64,000 bases of DNA. Origin: Paracoccaceae bacterium (GTDB taxonomy: Bacteria > Pseudomonadota > Alphaproteobacteria > Rhodobacterales > Rhodobacteraceae). This document shows, piece after piece, positions 45,489 through 54,547 of the stretch. The stretch is taken from contig JAGWVA010000011.1 in assembly GCA_028875855.1 (NCBI GenBank), positions 1-64,000 on the forward strand, given 5' to 3'. A program made the translations under genes and the position numbers. A model generated the notes under the pieces. That model ran no database searches. It saw only the letters and a program-made list of their open reading frames with translations, and was not told the DNA's origin. Numbering within the stretch: the first letter of the stretch is position 1; every line of letters starts with the position of its first letter.

Positions 45489-46679
45489 TCAGGCCGGGTT
45501 CACCGTCAGGGCCTTGAGCCCGTGGAAATGATAGACATCCGCATAGCGCGGCTTGCCCGAAAGCGTCAGGCCGGGCAGGCGGTCGAACAGGATCGGCAGC
45601 GCCACCTGAAGTTCCAGCCGCGCGAGCGGCGCGCCCACGCAGAAATGCAGGCCCGCTCCGAAGCTGAGGTTGGGTTTCTCGGGGCGCGCCGGATCGAAGC
45701 GGTTGGGTCGGTCGTAGGCGGCGGGATCGCGGTTGGCGGCGGCGAGCAGCAGGGCGACCTCCTCGCCCTTTCGGAAGGTGTGGCCCATCACCTCGATGTC
45801 GTCATAGGCATGGCGCGTGAAGAGATGCAGCGGCGGGTCGAAGCGCAGCACCTCTTCGACCGTCGCCCCGATCCGCTCGGGCGCGAGGGCGGCGCGGGGA
45901 ACCTTCTGTTCCAGCAGCGTCTTCACGGCGATGCCCAGCGAATGCACGGTGGCCTCGTGGCCGGCGTTCAGCAGCAGGATGCAGGTCGTGATCAACTCGT
46001 CCGTCGAAAGCGTCTCGCCCGCTTCCTCGGCCGCGATCAGGTGGGTGATCAGGTCGTCGGCGGGCCGGGCACGGCGTTCTTCGACGTAGCCGCGCAGAAA
46101 CTCCGCGAACGCGGTTGCCGCATCCGACGCGGCCTGTTCCATCTCGACCGTCCGGCGGGCCTGATACATGCCCACCATCGCGTTCGACCAGTTGAGAAGC
46201 TGATCGGCCATGTCTTCGGGCACGCCCAGCAGGCGGGCGATGACGATGACCGGGATCAGCCGTGCGAAGCCGGGCATCAGGTCGAAGGGGCCATCGGGGA
46301 AGCGGTCGATCAGGGTATGCGTCAGGTCCGCGATCTCGGGTTCGAGCGCGGCGATGCGGCGCGAGGTGAAGGCCCGCAGCACGAGGCTGCGCAGCCGCGT
46401 GTGGCGCGGGGGTTCCAGTTCCAGCATGGAATGGGCCTCGACCGCGTAGAAGGGGGCCTGATGGGCGGGGATCGGGCGGCGCTTCTCCGGCGGGATCTCG
46501 CGGCCGAAGCGGCGGTCGCGCAGGATCGCGTTGACCGCGGCATAAGAGGTGACGGCGGGCAGCCCGTAATCCTCCCAGAACACGATCTTTCCCGAGGCCC
46601 GGGCGCGGTCATAGAAGGCGTAGGGGTTCTGGACGAACGCGGGATCGGTGGGCGATTGCGCGATGCGGGGCAGGGTCAT
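45489..46679 (-). CDS. Cytochrome P450, bacterial class I type
   Basis: A 396-residue soluble P450. The I-helix is LLLNAGHEATVHS (about 240), the K-helix ExxR is in EEVLRFDPP, and the heme-binding loop is LSFGAGLHFCVGAPLARLE with the cysteine ligand near residue 345. The substrate is unknown. It would need a ferredoxin and reductase, neither of which is adjacent. The start MTLPRIAQSPTDPAF is preferred to an ATG 16 codons upstream. It converges with the Lrp/AsnC gene with 32 nt between, containing a GGGGC-TCC-GCCCC hairpin. Confidence 0.93.
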   Translation of the reverse strand: MTLPRIAQSPTDPAFVQNPYAFYDRARASGKIVFWEDYGLPAVTSYAAVNAILRDRRFGREIPPEKRRPIPAHQAPFYAVEAHSMLELEPPRHTRLRSLVLRAFTSRRIAALEPEIADLTHTLIDRFPDGPFDLMPGFARLIPVIVIARLLGVPEDMADQLLNWSNAMVGMYQARRTVEMEQAASDAATAFAEFLRGYVEERRARPADDLITHLIAAEEAGETLSTDELITTCILLLNAGHEATVHSLGIAVKTLLEQKVPRAALAPERIGATVEEVLRFDPPLHLFTRHAYDDIEVMGHTFRKGEEVALLLAAANRDPAAYDRPNRFDPARPEKPNLSFGAGLHFCVGAPLARLELQVALPILFDRLPGLTLSGKPRYADVYHFHGLKALTVNPA

Positions 46680-46895
46680 GTCGGGCTCCTTCGCGGCGAG
46701 AAAACCGCAAGCGCCGGCCAGGCACAAGGGTGCGCCGCCATCCTCGAAAGGTTATGGGGCGCGCGGAAGATAGGCGGGAGACGTTCTTTATATCGTTGAT
46801 ATGAAAGGACAATGCCTCATTTTGCGCGCGATTTTCTGGTCATTTCGCACCATTCCCGGGGGCAAAGGGCCACGCCGGACAGAAGGAAGCGACCA

Positions 46896-47072
46896 ATGTT
46901 GACCAAGCGTATCTACACTTTTCTGCGGCAAGACGGCGGCGCGGTGACAGTGGATTGGGTGGTGCTGACCGCCCTCGTCGTCGTTCTGGCGGGAACCGCG
47001 GTCAGCGAGATCGGCAGACCCGTGACCCAGGTGGGCCAGGGGATTGCTGCCGCCATGACCAAGAACCCTTGA
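46896..47072 (+). CDS. Orphan Flp-like mini-pilin
   Basis: A 58-residue protein with a short basic N-terminus (MLTKRIYTFLRQDGGAVTVD) followed by a hydrophobic helix (WVVLTALVVVLAGTAVSEIG). This resembles Flp/Fap pilins of tight-adherence systems, where a glycine-rich cleavage site precedes a glutamate, but here the GAVTVDW segment has aspartate in place of glutamate. No tad/cpa assembly gene is in the window. AGAAGGAAG lies before the ATG. It could be a solitary membrane peptide and not a pilin. Confidence 0.65.
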   Translation: MLTKRIYTFLRQDGGAVTVDWVVLTALVVVLAGTAVSEIGRPVTQVGQGIAAAMTKNP

Positions 47073-47172
47073 CCCCGGCTGGCCGGGCCCGCCTCCTCTG
47101 TCACGGGCCGGGCCGGCGCTGAAGGATTTCGGCCCCGCGCAGCAGTCGTCCCCTGCCGCGCCGGGCCGGTCC

Positions 47173-48465
47173 TCAGACCAGCGCGCCCTCGGGCGAGATG
47201 CGCGTCTTGCCGCCGAGATAGGGGCGCAGCGCCTCGGGCAGGTCGATCGAGCCGTCTTCCTGCTGGCCGTTTTCCAGCACCGCGATCAGGCAGCGTCCGA
47301 CGGCAAGGCCCGATCCGTTCAGCGTGTGGACGAATTCCGGCTTGCCGCCCGCCGCCGGGCGGAAGCGCGCGTTCATCCGCCGGGCCTGGAAATCGCCGCA
47401 GACCGAGACCGAGCTGATCTCGCGGTAGGTGTTCTGACCGGGCAGCCAGACCTCGAGGTCATGGGTGCGGGTCGCGCCGAAGCCCATGTCGCCGGTGCAC
47501 AGAACGATCACGCGATAGGGCAGGCCCAGCTTCTGCAGGATCGCCTCGGCGCAGCCGGTCATGCGTTCGTGTTCGGCGCGGCTGGTCTCGGGCGTGGTGA
47601 TCGACACCATCTCGACCTTCTCGAACTGGTGCTGGCGCAGCATGCCGGCCGTGTCCTTGCCCGCGCTGCCGGCTTCGGAGCGGAAGCACTGGGTATGCGC
47701 AGTCATCCGGATCGGAAGCTGCGTCTCGTCCAGGATCTCGCCCGCCACCGTGTTGGTCAGCGTGACCTCGGAGGTCGGGATCAGCCACCAGCCGTTCGTG
47801 GTCTGATAGCTGTCCTCGGCGAACTTGGGCAGCTGACCGGTGCCATACATCGCCTCGTCCTTCACCAGAACGGGGGTCCAGGTTTCGGTCAGGCCGTGGT
47901 CTTCGACATGGGTGTCGAGCATGAACTGCGCGAGCGCGCGGTGCACGCGCAGGACCGCGCCGCGCAGGATCACGAAGCGCGAGCCGGAAAGCTTCGCCGC
48001 CGTCTCGAAATCGAGGCCGGGTTTCGCGCCCGCGATCTCGAAATGCTCTTTCGGGGCAAAGGCGAAATCGCGTGGGCTGCCCCAGCGGCGCAGCTCGACG
48101 TTCTGCGCCTCGTCCTTGCCATCGGGCACATCGTCCAGCGGGCTGTTGGGCAGCGTCATCAGAAGGGTGCGAAGACGCACGTCTTCGGCGGCGGCCTCTT
48201 CTGTCAGCCGGGCGATCTCGGTCTTCTTCTCGGCCACAAGCGCCCGCAGACGTTCGAATTCGGCGTCGTTGCCGGCAGCCTTGGCCGCGCCGACTTCCTT
48301 GGAGGCTGCGTTCTGCGCGGCCTGCGCCGTTTCGGCTGCAAGGATCTTCGCGCGCCGCGCCTCGTCGATCGCAAGCACGTCGGCCGACAGGGGCGAAAGA
48401 CCGCGGCGGGCCAGGGCGGCATCGAAAGCGGCGGGATTTTCGCGGATCGCGCGGATGTCGTGCAT
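47173..48465 (-). CDS. serS: Seryl-tRNA synthetase
   Basis: A 430-residue class II synthetase. The long antiparallel coiled coil of the tRNA-binding arm spans about 30-105 ([20 protein letters not shown]). The catalytic core has motif 2 ([20 protein letters not shown], about 258), HQFEKVEMV, and motif 3 ([20 protein letters not shown], about 378). Length and motifs are complete. GAGGTGAGAC precedes the ATG at 48465. Confidence 0.97.
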   Translation of the reverse strand: MHDIRAIRENPAAFDAALARRGLSPLSADVLAIDEARRAKILAAETAQAAQNAASKEVGAAKAAGNDAEFERLRALVAEKKTEIARLTEEAAAEDVRLRTLLMTLPNSPLDDVPDGKDEAQNVELRRWGSPRDFAFAPKEHFEIAGAKPGLDFETAAKLSGSRFVILRGAVLRVHRALAQFMLDTHVEDHGLTETWTPVLVKDEAMYGTGQLPKFAEDSYQTTNGWWLIPTSEVTLTNTVAGEILDETQLPIRMTAHTQCFRSEAGSAGKDTAGMLRQHQFEKVEMVSITTPETSRAEHERMTGCAEAILQKLGLPYRVIVLCTGDMGFGATRTHDLEVWLPGQNTYREISSVSVCGDFQARRMNARFRPAAGGKPEFVHTLNGSGLAVGRCLIAVLENGQQEDGSIDLPEALRPYLGGKTRISPEGALV

Positions 48466-48650
48466 GTCTCACCTCGTTTGCTGCCCGAGATATGCCCGAT
48501 TGCCGCGCAGGAGGGAAGAGCGCGGCCGGGCGTTAACCGGATCGAAAGGCGTCTGGCGCAGGCTGGCGACGATCTGACCGGGGAAGGGCGCCGATGATCG
48601 GGTTCGCAAGATATCTCTGTCTGCTGCTGTTCCGGCTTGCCCGGATCCGC

Positions 48651-50618
48651 TCAGGCGGACTTGCCCCCGTCAAGGTCGCGAAACCTCTCGCCATATTTGA
48701 TCAGGTGATCGAAGATCGCGGCGGGCGACCAAAGATCCGCATCCTCCGCGGCCAGCGCCAGCAGCGCGTTGCGGACTTGCAGCAGGCCGCGCTCGTCCGC
48801 CATGTGCATGGGCCCCCCACGCCAGCGTGGAAAACCAAGGCCGAGCGTGGCGGCGACATCGACGTCGGAGGGGCGCAGGGCCACGCCCGCCGCGACAAGC
48901 CGCGCGCCGGCGGCAATCAGCGCGAGCAGGCAGCCCTCGGCGATCCGCTCGCCGGATGGGGACGTGTCGGAGACTGCGGTTGCGGGCAGGGCGCCGAAGG
49001 GCCGCGCGCCAAGGGCGAAGCCGAAATCCCGCAGCGCGGCCTCGAGGGCCTCGGGCGCGGCACCGGCCTCGGCGGCCCGCCGCAGCGCGCGCCGCCCGGC
49101 AGCCCGCAGGCTTTCCAGCACGAAGGTGCCATTCGCGCTGCGCAGGACCGTTTTGCCGACCCTGTGCAGAAGCGCGGCGACGGTGGCCGTCGTCTCGGCC
49201 GCGGTTGCCGGGGCGGGGCACAGGTCCACGAGCGGCGCGACATGGGACGGCTCGGTCACGGCAAGGCCGATCGCGTCCCCGGCCCGGCCAAGGCTTGCGG
49301 CGGCGGCCCACAACGGCGAGGCGGGATCGCCCAAGGCAAGGACCGCGCCGGGCGTCAGGCTGGCGGCCAGCGCATCGGCAAGCGCAAGGCTCGCCTGTGG
49401 CGCTTCGCCGGGATCGAGGATCGCCTCTGCCCCGGCCAGACGCGCGGGATCGACCGACCCCGCAAGGCGTTCCCAGTCGGCATCCCGCGCCTCGGGCGTC
49501 AGGCGACCTGCCGCCACCTCTGCCTCGTGCAGGGTGGCGATGCGTTCCAGCCCCGCGATCAGCGCGTCGCGGTCGGCCTCGATCAGGGTGGCGCGCAGCC
49601 CGGCCCCGAGAAGCGCCGCCAGAAGACCGGCGCCGACCGGCCCGCCGCCCACAACGCCCACCTGCGCCACGGGCCTTGGCGCGAGGCCCGCCTCGGGCGT
49701 GTGGCGCAGAAGGCGCTCGGCCAGGAAGGCATGGCGCAGCCCCTTGGCGGCGGGCGATGTCAGAAGATCGGCAAAGGCCGTCCGCTCGAAGGTGAGCCCC
49801 GCGTCGAAGGGCAGAAGCAGGGCCGCCTCGACGCAATCGACGATGCGGTCGGGCGCGGGCAGCCGTGCGTTGCGGGGCGCCTCGCGCGCGGCGGCAATGA
49901 TCCGGGCGTAAAGAACGGGGTCGCGGAACCCCGTGCGGCGCGCGCGCGTGGGAACCGGCGGTTTGCCCTCGGCGGCCAGATCGGCCGCAAGCGCGATGGC
50001 GGCCTCGGTCAGACCCTCTTCGACGACTCCGTCGATCAGGCCCATGGCCAGCGCCTCGGCCGCGCCGATCCGCTGGCCCGAAATCATCAGCCGCAAGGCC
50101 TGTTCCGCCCCGATCAGCCGCGGGGTGCGCTGCGTCCCGCCCGCCCCGGGCAGCAGGCCAAGCTTCACCTCGGGAAAACCCAGCCGTGCAGAGGCCAGCG
50201 CGATGCGGACATGGGCGGCCAGGGCCAGTTCCAGCCCGCCGCCAAGCGCCGTTCCGTGCAGGGCGGCGATGACCGGTTTGGGCGCGGCCTCGATCCGATC
50301 GCACAGGTCGGGAAGCGCGATCCCGCGCGCCTCTGCGTCGAATTCGCGGATGTCCGCGCCGGCCGGAAAGGTGCGCCCGGCCGCGGCGATGACGATGGCC
50401 CCAACGGCCGCATCCTCGATGGCCGCATCCAGCGCGGCGGCCAGATCGTCGCGCAGCGCGGCGCCAAGCGCGTTGACCGGCGGATTGTCGAGCGTCAGAA
50501 GCGCAACCCGCCCCCGCGTTGCCCGCGCGACGGTGCCGGCCATCGCCGCGCCGCCGCGCGGCCCGGTGCCGCCAGCGGGCACCTGTTTCTGGCCGAAAGA
50601 AGTGGGCTGTCCTGTCAT
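48651..50618 (-). CDS. FadJ-like enoyl-CoA hydratase / 3-hydroxyacyl-CoA dehydrogenase fusion with degenerate dehydrogenase part
   Basis: A 655-residue fusion. The N-terminal hydratase/isomerase domain keeps the oxyanion hole (AGADIREF) and both catalytic glutamates (GGLELALA and FPEVKLGLLPGAGGTQR). The dinucleotide-binding motif of the dehydrogenase part is present as VGVVGGGPVGAGLLAALLGA (about 315), lacking the usual GxGxMG methionine. The catalytic HFFNP segment reads AVTEP, so the active-site histidine is missing, and the later NxPGF segment reads NGTF. The dehydrogenase half therefore looks inactive for the classical reaction. The start is 50618 or the ATG at 50543. Confidence 0.8.
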   Translation of the reverse strand: MTGQPTSFGQKQVPAGGTGPRGGAAMAGTVARATRGRVALLTLDNPPVNALGAALRDDLAAALDAAIEDAAVGAIVIAAAGRTFPAGADIREFDAEARGIALPDLCDRIEAAPKPVIAALHGTALGGGLELALAAHVRIALASARLGFPEVKLGLLPGAGGTQRTPRLIGAEQALRLMISGQRIGAAEALAMGLIDGVVEEGLTEAAIALAADLAAEGKPPVPTRARRTGFRDPVLYARIIAAAREAPRNARLPAPDRIVDCVEAALLLPFDAGLTFERTAFADLLTSPAAKGLRHAFLAERLLRHTPEAGLAPRPVAQVGVVGGGPVGAGLLAALLGAGLRATLIEADRDALIAGLERIATLHEAEVAAGRLTPEARDADWERLAGSVDPARLAGAEAILDPGEAPQASLALADALAASLTPGAVLALGDPASPLWAAAASLGRAGDAIGLAVTEPSHVAPLVDLCPAPATAAETTATVAALLHRVGKTVLRSANGTFVLESLRAAGRRALRRAAEAGAAPEALEAALRDFGFALGARPFGALPATAVSDTSPSGERIAEGCLLALIAAGARLVAAGVALRPSDVDVAATLGLGFPRWRGGPMHMADERGLLQVRNALLALAAEDADLWSPAAIFDHLIKYGERFRDLDGGKSA

Positions 50619-50956
50619 GCCCTCATTAACAAGGCAAAACAGGGGTTTGGCAAGGTGCCGCCGATCCGCGACGGGCCATCCGCGCCGATTTTTCAGGCGC
50701 TACGGCAAAGACCCGCTGCCGCGGTCGCACTGTCCTGTCGGACCCGCTCCGCACCCGGTCCGGCCGCGGGCGGCAGGATCGCGCTGAGGCCGATCAGTTC
50801 GGCCCGAAGCCGGGCAAGCGCCTCCCTGCGGGGGCGCGGCGCGGGCTGAGGCGAAAGGGCACCGGCAAAGCGGCTTTGGTCAGCGTGGATCATGGCAGGT
50901 CATCGTTTGAGGGAGATTGGAAAAGGGCAGGGCAAGCGGCGTGCGAAGGCGGGGCG
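50619..50956. other. 338-nt gap; one doubtful small reading frame
   Basis: Between the fadJ-like gene and the TraR/DksA gene. The only candidate is a minus-strand frame at 50693-50893 (66 residues, starting MIHADQSRFAGALSPQ). It has a plausible helix EALARLRAELIGLSAIL but no recognised family and no good ribosome binding site, so I do not call it a gene. The fadJ promoter may lie near 50620-50690. Confidence 0.4.
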
Positions 50957-51274
50957 TCAGGGCGCACATTTGCTGCAAAAGGGCGTATAGGGCAGCAGAT
51001 CCAGCCGCGCGTCCGCGATCTTCTCGCCGCAGGTGACGCAATGGCCGTAGTCTTCCGCATCGATGCGCGCGAGCGCGGCCTTGATCATGCGGATCTCGAT
51101 CTGGCCGGACAGGCCCATCGTCTCCAGCACCTCGTCGCCTTCGCGTTCGGTCGCAAGCTCCTCCCAGTCGGCGGAGTTGTGGGTGTCAAGCTCGGTGTCG
51201 ATCCCGGCAAGCCGCGCCTCGAGATCGGCGAGTCGGGCTTCGAGTTGGGCCTTGCGGGTGGCGATTGGCGTCAT
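50957..51274 (-). CDS. TraR/DksA-type zinc-finger protein
   Basis: A 105-residue protein. An N-terminal coiled coil (about 5-35, RKAQLEARLADLEARLAGID) is followed by a C4 zinc finger CVTCGEKIADARLDLLPYTPFCSKC (about 79-103, written as two CxxC pairs). It is shorter than DksA and lacks the DxxDxA tip motif, so it is closer to the TraR-like group, which can bind the RNA polymerase secondary channel. CAGGAGG precedes the ATG. A perfect TTGAC-N4-GTCAA box lies 53 nt upstream. Confidence 0.85.
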   Translation of the reverse strand: MTPIATRKAQLEARLADLEARLAGIDTELDTHNSADWEELATEREGDEVLETMGLSGQIEIRMIKAALARIDAEDYGHCVTCGEKIADARLDLLPYTPFCSKCAP

Positions 51275-51326
51275 CGGGGGCCTCCTGTGCGTCCGGCCAC
51301 CCTAGAAAGCGCGGGCCGACCCCGCA

Positions 51327-51340
51327 TTGACACAAGTCAA
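51327..51340 (-). promoter_or_regulatory. FNR/FnrL-type box upstream of the traR-like gene
   Basis: TTGAC-ACAA-GTCAA is a perfect inverted repeat fitting the FnrL consensus. On the minus strand TAGGGT at 51304-51299 starts 29.5 bp from its centre and would place transcription start near 51292, 18 nt before the traR-like ATG. The site is also upstream of the plus-strand metallo-hydrolase gene, which starts at 51454, so it could affect both. Confidence 0.65.
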
Positions 51341-51453
51341 ACCCGCAGGCCCCGGCGCGGCGACCGCCCGGGGCGATTGGCGGTAAAGATATTCCTTCGT
51401 TGATATGTGTTTTCGAAATCCCATATTGTGGTCGCAACCGGCAGGAGGGAACG

Positions 51454-52314
51454 ATGACGCCCGAGGTGAAGGCCTTTTTCGACGACGCCACCAACACGAT
51501 CACCTATGTCGTGCGCGATCCCGCGGGCACGCGTTGCGCGGTGGTCGATTCCGTTCTGGACTTCGACTACGCCTCGGGGCGGACGGACACCCGCTCGGCC
51601 GATGCGGTGATCGCCTGGATCAAGGATCAGGGGCTGACGGTGGACTGGATCCTGGAAACCCATGTCCATGCCGACCACCTTTCGGCCGCGCCCTACATTC
51701 AGGAACGGGTGGGCGGCAAGATCGGAATCGGCGACCGCATCACCGTGGTGCAGGAGACCTTCGGCAAGGTCTTCAACGAGGGCACCCGCTTTCGCCGCGA
51801 CGGCAGCCAGTTCGACCGGCTGTTCCGCGAGGGCGACAGCTTCCACATCGGTCAGCTTCGCGGCGACGTCCTGCACACGCCCGGCCATACGCCGGCCTGC
51901 CTGACCTACGTGATCGGCGATGCGGCTTTCGTGGGCGACACGATGTTCATGCCCGACTACGGCACGGCGCGCTGCGACTTTCCCGGCGGCTCGGCCGAGA
52001 TGCTGTTCGATTCCATGCAGAAGATCCTCGGCCTTCCGGAGGCCACGCGCATCTTCGTGGGCCACGACTACAAGGCCCCCGGCCGCGAGACCTTCGCCTG
52101 GGAGACGACGGTGGCCGAGCAGAAGGCCCGCAACGTCCACCTCGCCGGAAAGACGAAAGAGGAATTCGTCCGCATGCGGCAGGCGCGAGACGCGACGCTG
52201 GGCATGCCACGGCTGATCGTGCCCTCGCTTCAGGTGAACATGCGCGCCGGCCACATGCCCGAACCCGAGGACAACGGGCGGAGCTATCTCAAGGTGCCCG
52301 TCAACGGATTGTAA
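51454..52314 (+). CDS. Metallo-beta-lactamase fold hydrolase (Blh/persulfide dioxygenase-like)
   Basis: A 286-residue protein. The metal motif is ETHVHADHLSAAP (about 68-80), with further ligands in HTPGHTPACLTYV (about 145), FVGDTMFMPDYG (about 165) and FVGHDYKAPGRE (about 205). The family includes ETHE1-like persulfide dioxygenases and the hydrolase half of Blh, a protein linked to sulfide detoxification and biofilm. The start ATG 51454 follows GGCAGGAGGGA. The AT-rich 51385-51430 stretch upstream (GATATT, GATATG, CATATTG) could be an operator. The phosphatase half of Blh follows as a separate gene 93 nt later. Confidence 0.87.
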   Translation: MTPEVKAFFDDATNTITYVVRDPAGTRCAVVDSVLDFDYASGRTDTRSADAVIAWIKDQGLTVDWILETHVHADHLSAAPYIQERVGGKIGIGDRITVVQETFGKVFNEGTRFRRDGSQFDRLFREGDSFHIGQLRGDVLHTPGHTPACLTYVIGDAAFVGDTMFMPDYGTARCDFPGGSAEMLFDSMQKILGLPEATRIFVGHDYKAPGRETFAWETTVAEQKARNVHLAGKTKEEFVRMRQARDATLGMPRLIVPSLQVNMRAGHMPEPEDNGRSYLKVPVNGL

Positions 52315-52407
52315 GCGACCGTGCATGAGACGGGCTTTCCACCGGGCGGGCGACTGGATACGATCTGACCGCCCGGTCCGCTGCCGGGGAAAGCCGAAGG
52401 ACAACGC

Positions 52408-52839
52408 ATGGACATCCGCCCGCTTACCGAGACCTACGCCGTTTCTCCGCAGATCATGCCCGAAGACGCCGCCGCGATCCGCGCGGCCGGGTACACCACG
52501 GTGATCTGCAACCGGCCGGACATGGAAATTCCGCCCGAACTGCATGCCGACCGGATGCGGGAGGCGGTCGAGGCGGCGGGCATGACCTTCGTCGAAAATC
52601 CGCTGAGCCATGGCAATCTCACGTTGGATATCGTGGAGCTTCAGGGCCGGGCGATCGCCGACTCCGCGGGGCCGGTGCTGGCCTATTGCGCCTCGGGGAA
52701 CCGCTCGTCGGTGCTTTGGGCGCTGAGCCAGGCGGGGCGGATGCCGACGGATGAGCTGATCGGCCTGCCCGCGCGTTTCGGCTACCAGCTGGGCGGGCTG
52801 CGCGCCCAGATCGAGGCGCTGGCCGCGGCGAAAGGCTGA
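52408..52839 (+). CDS. TIGR01244-type phosphatase (Blh N-domain-like)
   Basis: A 143-residue protein. It has VSPQIMPEDAAAIRAAGYTTVICNRPD near the start (residues 12-38) and the cysteine-phosphatase loop YCASGNRSSVLWALSQ (CxxxxxR, about residues 93-100). This is the DUF442/beta-lactamase-hydrolase-associated phosphatase family, which in Blh proteins is fused in front of the metallo-hydrolase domain. Here it is a separate gene after it. GAAGGACAACGC precedes the ATG. cydD starts 4 nt after its stop, so it may be cotranscribed with cydDC. Confidence 0.85.
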   Translation: MDIRPLTETYAVSPQIMPEDAAAIRAAGYTTVICNRPDMEIPPELHADRMREAVEAAGMTFVENPLSHGNLTLDIVELQGRAIADSAGPVLAYCASGNRSSVLWALSQAGRMPTDELIGLPARFGYQLGGLRAQIEALAAAKG

Positions 52840-52843
52840 CCGC

Positions 52844-54547
52844 ATGAGCGCGGAGGCGGAGGGCGGCCAGATCACCGCCCCGACGGCACGCCGCCGCCGC
52901 GCGCGATCCGCCGATGTCGAACGTCTCGACGCGCTGGAGGCGGGCGCATCGTCGGCCTTCCGGATCGCGGGCCTTCTCAACATCGCCGCGGGGCTGATCT
53001 GGCCGTTGCAGGCGCTGGTCATATCCGGCCTCATCGCAAGCTGGATCGAAAAGCGGGGCACCCCCGGATCGGCCATGGCGGCGGCGGTGCTCTTCTTCGT
53101 GCTGGCCGCGGCGCGCGCGCTCATCGACCATCGGGCGGGGGCCATCGTCTTTGCGGCTGCGGACCGCATCGTCGCCGCCGAACGCGCGGGGCTCATCGCG
53201 CGCGAGAGCCGTCGCGCGGCAGGCGGCCCGGCCTCGGCCGAGGTCGGCGCGCTGATCGCGCAAAAGCTGCCGATGCTCATGCCCTATCTGACGCGCTACC
53301 GGCCCGCGCAATTTCGCATGGCGGTGCTTCCGCCGATTTTGCTGGCGCTGACGCTTTCCGTTTCCTGGGCGGCGGCGCTGGTGCTGCTGGTCGCGGGCCC
53401 CCTGATCCCGGTCTTCATGGCGCTGATCGGCATGGCCGCGAAGGAGGCGAGCGCGAAGCAGATGGCCGAGATCGGGGATCTGAACGCGCTGCTGATGGAT
53501 CGTCTGGGCGCGCTGGTCGATATCCGCCTGCTGGATGCGGGCGCCCGCATCGCCCGCGATTTCGAGGCCCGGGCCGAGGGTTTGAGGGCGCGCACGATGG
53601 CGGTGCTGCGGATCGCCTTTCTGTCTTCGACGGTGCTGGAACTGTTCTCGTCGCTCGGGGTTGCGATGATCGCGGTCTATGTGGGCTTCAGCCTGCTGGG
53701 TTCCATCGGCTTCGGCACATGGTCGGGGCCTCTCGGGATGCAGGCGGGGCTGTTCGTGCTGCTGCTCGCGCCCGAATTCTTTCAGCCGCTGCGCGACGTG
53801 GCGGCGGCCTGGCATGACCGGGCGGCCGCGCTTGCGGTGGCCGGAGAGCTTGCCGCGGCCGAAGCGGAGGCGCCCGACGGGGCGCTTGGCACGGGGGCGG
53901 CGGTCGCGGCCCTCCCGGGGCCCGCCACGATCGTCGTCACGGGGGCCAGCGTCCGGCGCGGCAACCGCAGTGTGCGGTTGCCGGACCTGACGCTTGAGCC
54001 CGGGGACAGGGTGGCCGTGACGGGGCCGAGCGGGGCGGGAAAGTCCACGCTGCTGGCGGCCTTGGCGGGCCTCGTGCAGCTTGACGCGGGCGCGATCCGG
54101 GTGGCGGGGGCTCCGCTTTCAGAGGCGAATGCCGATGCCTGGCGCGCGCGCCTCGCCTGGGTCGGGCAGGCGCCGCACTTCCTTGACCGGACGCTGGCCG
54201 AGAACCTTGACCTGCGCGGGTGGGGCGGAGACCTCGGCCCGGCCCTTCGGACGGCGCGGGCCGAGGACGTCGTGGCCACGCTGCCCGGCGGGCTTCAGGC
54301 GCGGCTGGGAGAGACCGGCGGCGGCATCTCGGGCGGCGAGGCGCGCCGCCTGATGCTGGCCCGTGCCTTCGCCGCGGCGCCCGATGTCCTTCTGGCGGAC
54401 GAGCCGACCGCCGATCTCGACGCCGAGACCGCGGATGCCGTCACCGCGGCGCTGATGGCGCTGAGCACGACGGGCGTGACGCTGATCGTCGCCACCCACG
54501 ATGCGCGGCTGATCGAGGCGATGGGGCGCGAGGTGACGCTGGCATGA
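52844..54547 (+). CDS. cydD: Thiol reductant ABC exporter subunit CydD
   Basis: A 567-residue half of the CydDC exporter (cysteine/glutathione or heme-linked), needed for cytochrome bd assembly. Six membrane helices span about 40-320. The ATPase domain has Walker A TGPSGAGKSTLLAAL (about 392), signature GGISGGEARRLMLARA and Walker B VLLADEPTADLD. An N-terminal 30-residue Arg-rich tail is extra. It shares ATGA with cydC. Confidence 0.94.
   Translation: MSAEAEGGQITAPTARRRRARSADVERLDALEAGASSAFRIAGLLNIAAGLIWPLQALVISGLIASWIEKRGTPGSAMAAAVLFFVLAAARALIDHRAGAIVFAAADRIVAAERAGLIARESRRAAGGPASAEVGALIAQKLPMLMPYLTRYRPAQFRMAVLPPILLALTLSVSWAAALVLLVAGPLIPVFMALIGMAAKEASAKQMAEIGDLNALLMDRLGALVDIRLLDAGARIARDFEARAEGLRARTMAVLRIAFLSSTVLELFSSLGVAMIAVYVGFSLLGSIGFGTWSGPLGMQAGLFVLLLAPEFFQPLRDVAAAWHDRAAALAVAGELAAAEAEAPDGALGTGAAVAALPGPATIVVTGASVRRGNRSVRLPDLTLEPGDRVAVTGPSGAGKSTLLAALAGLVQLDAGAIRVAGAPLSEANADAWRARLAWVGQAPHFLDRTLAENLDLRGWGGDLGPALRTARAEDVVATLPGGLQARLGETGGGISGGEARRLMLARAFAAAPDVLLADEPTADLDAETADAVTAALMALSTTGVTLIVATHDARLIEAMGREVTLA

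Noticed and set aside
50693-50893. 66-residue minus-strand frame before the fadJ-like gene
   Set aside because: No family resemblance, no ribosome binding site, and its composition is like non-coding frames of the region.
51383-51430. AT-rich stretch before the metallo-hydrolase gene as a BigR/SqrR operator
   Set aside because: Several ATAT/TATT motifs are present, but I cannot fit the known inverted-repeat spacing and no BigR/SqrR gene is adjacent, so it is left as a remark only.
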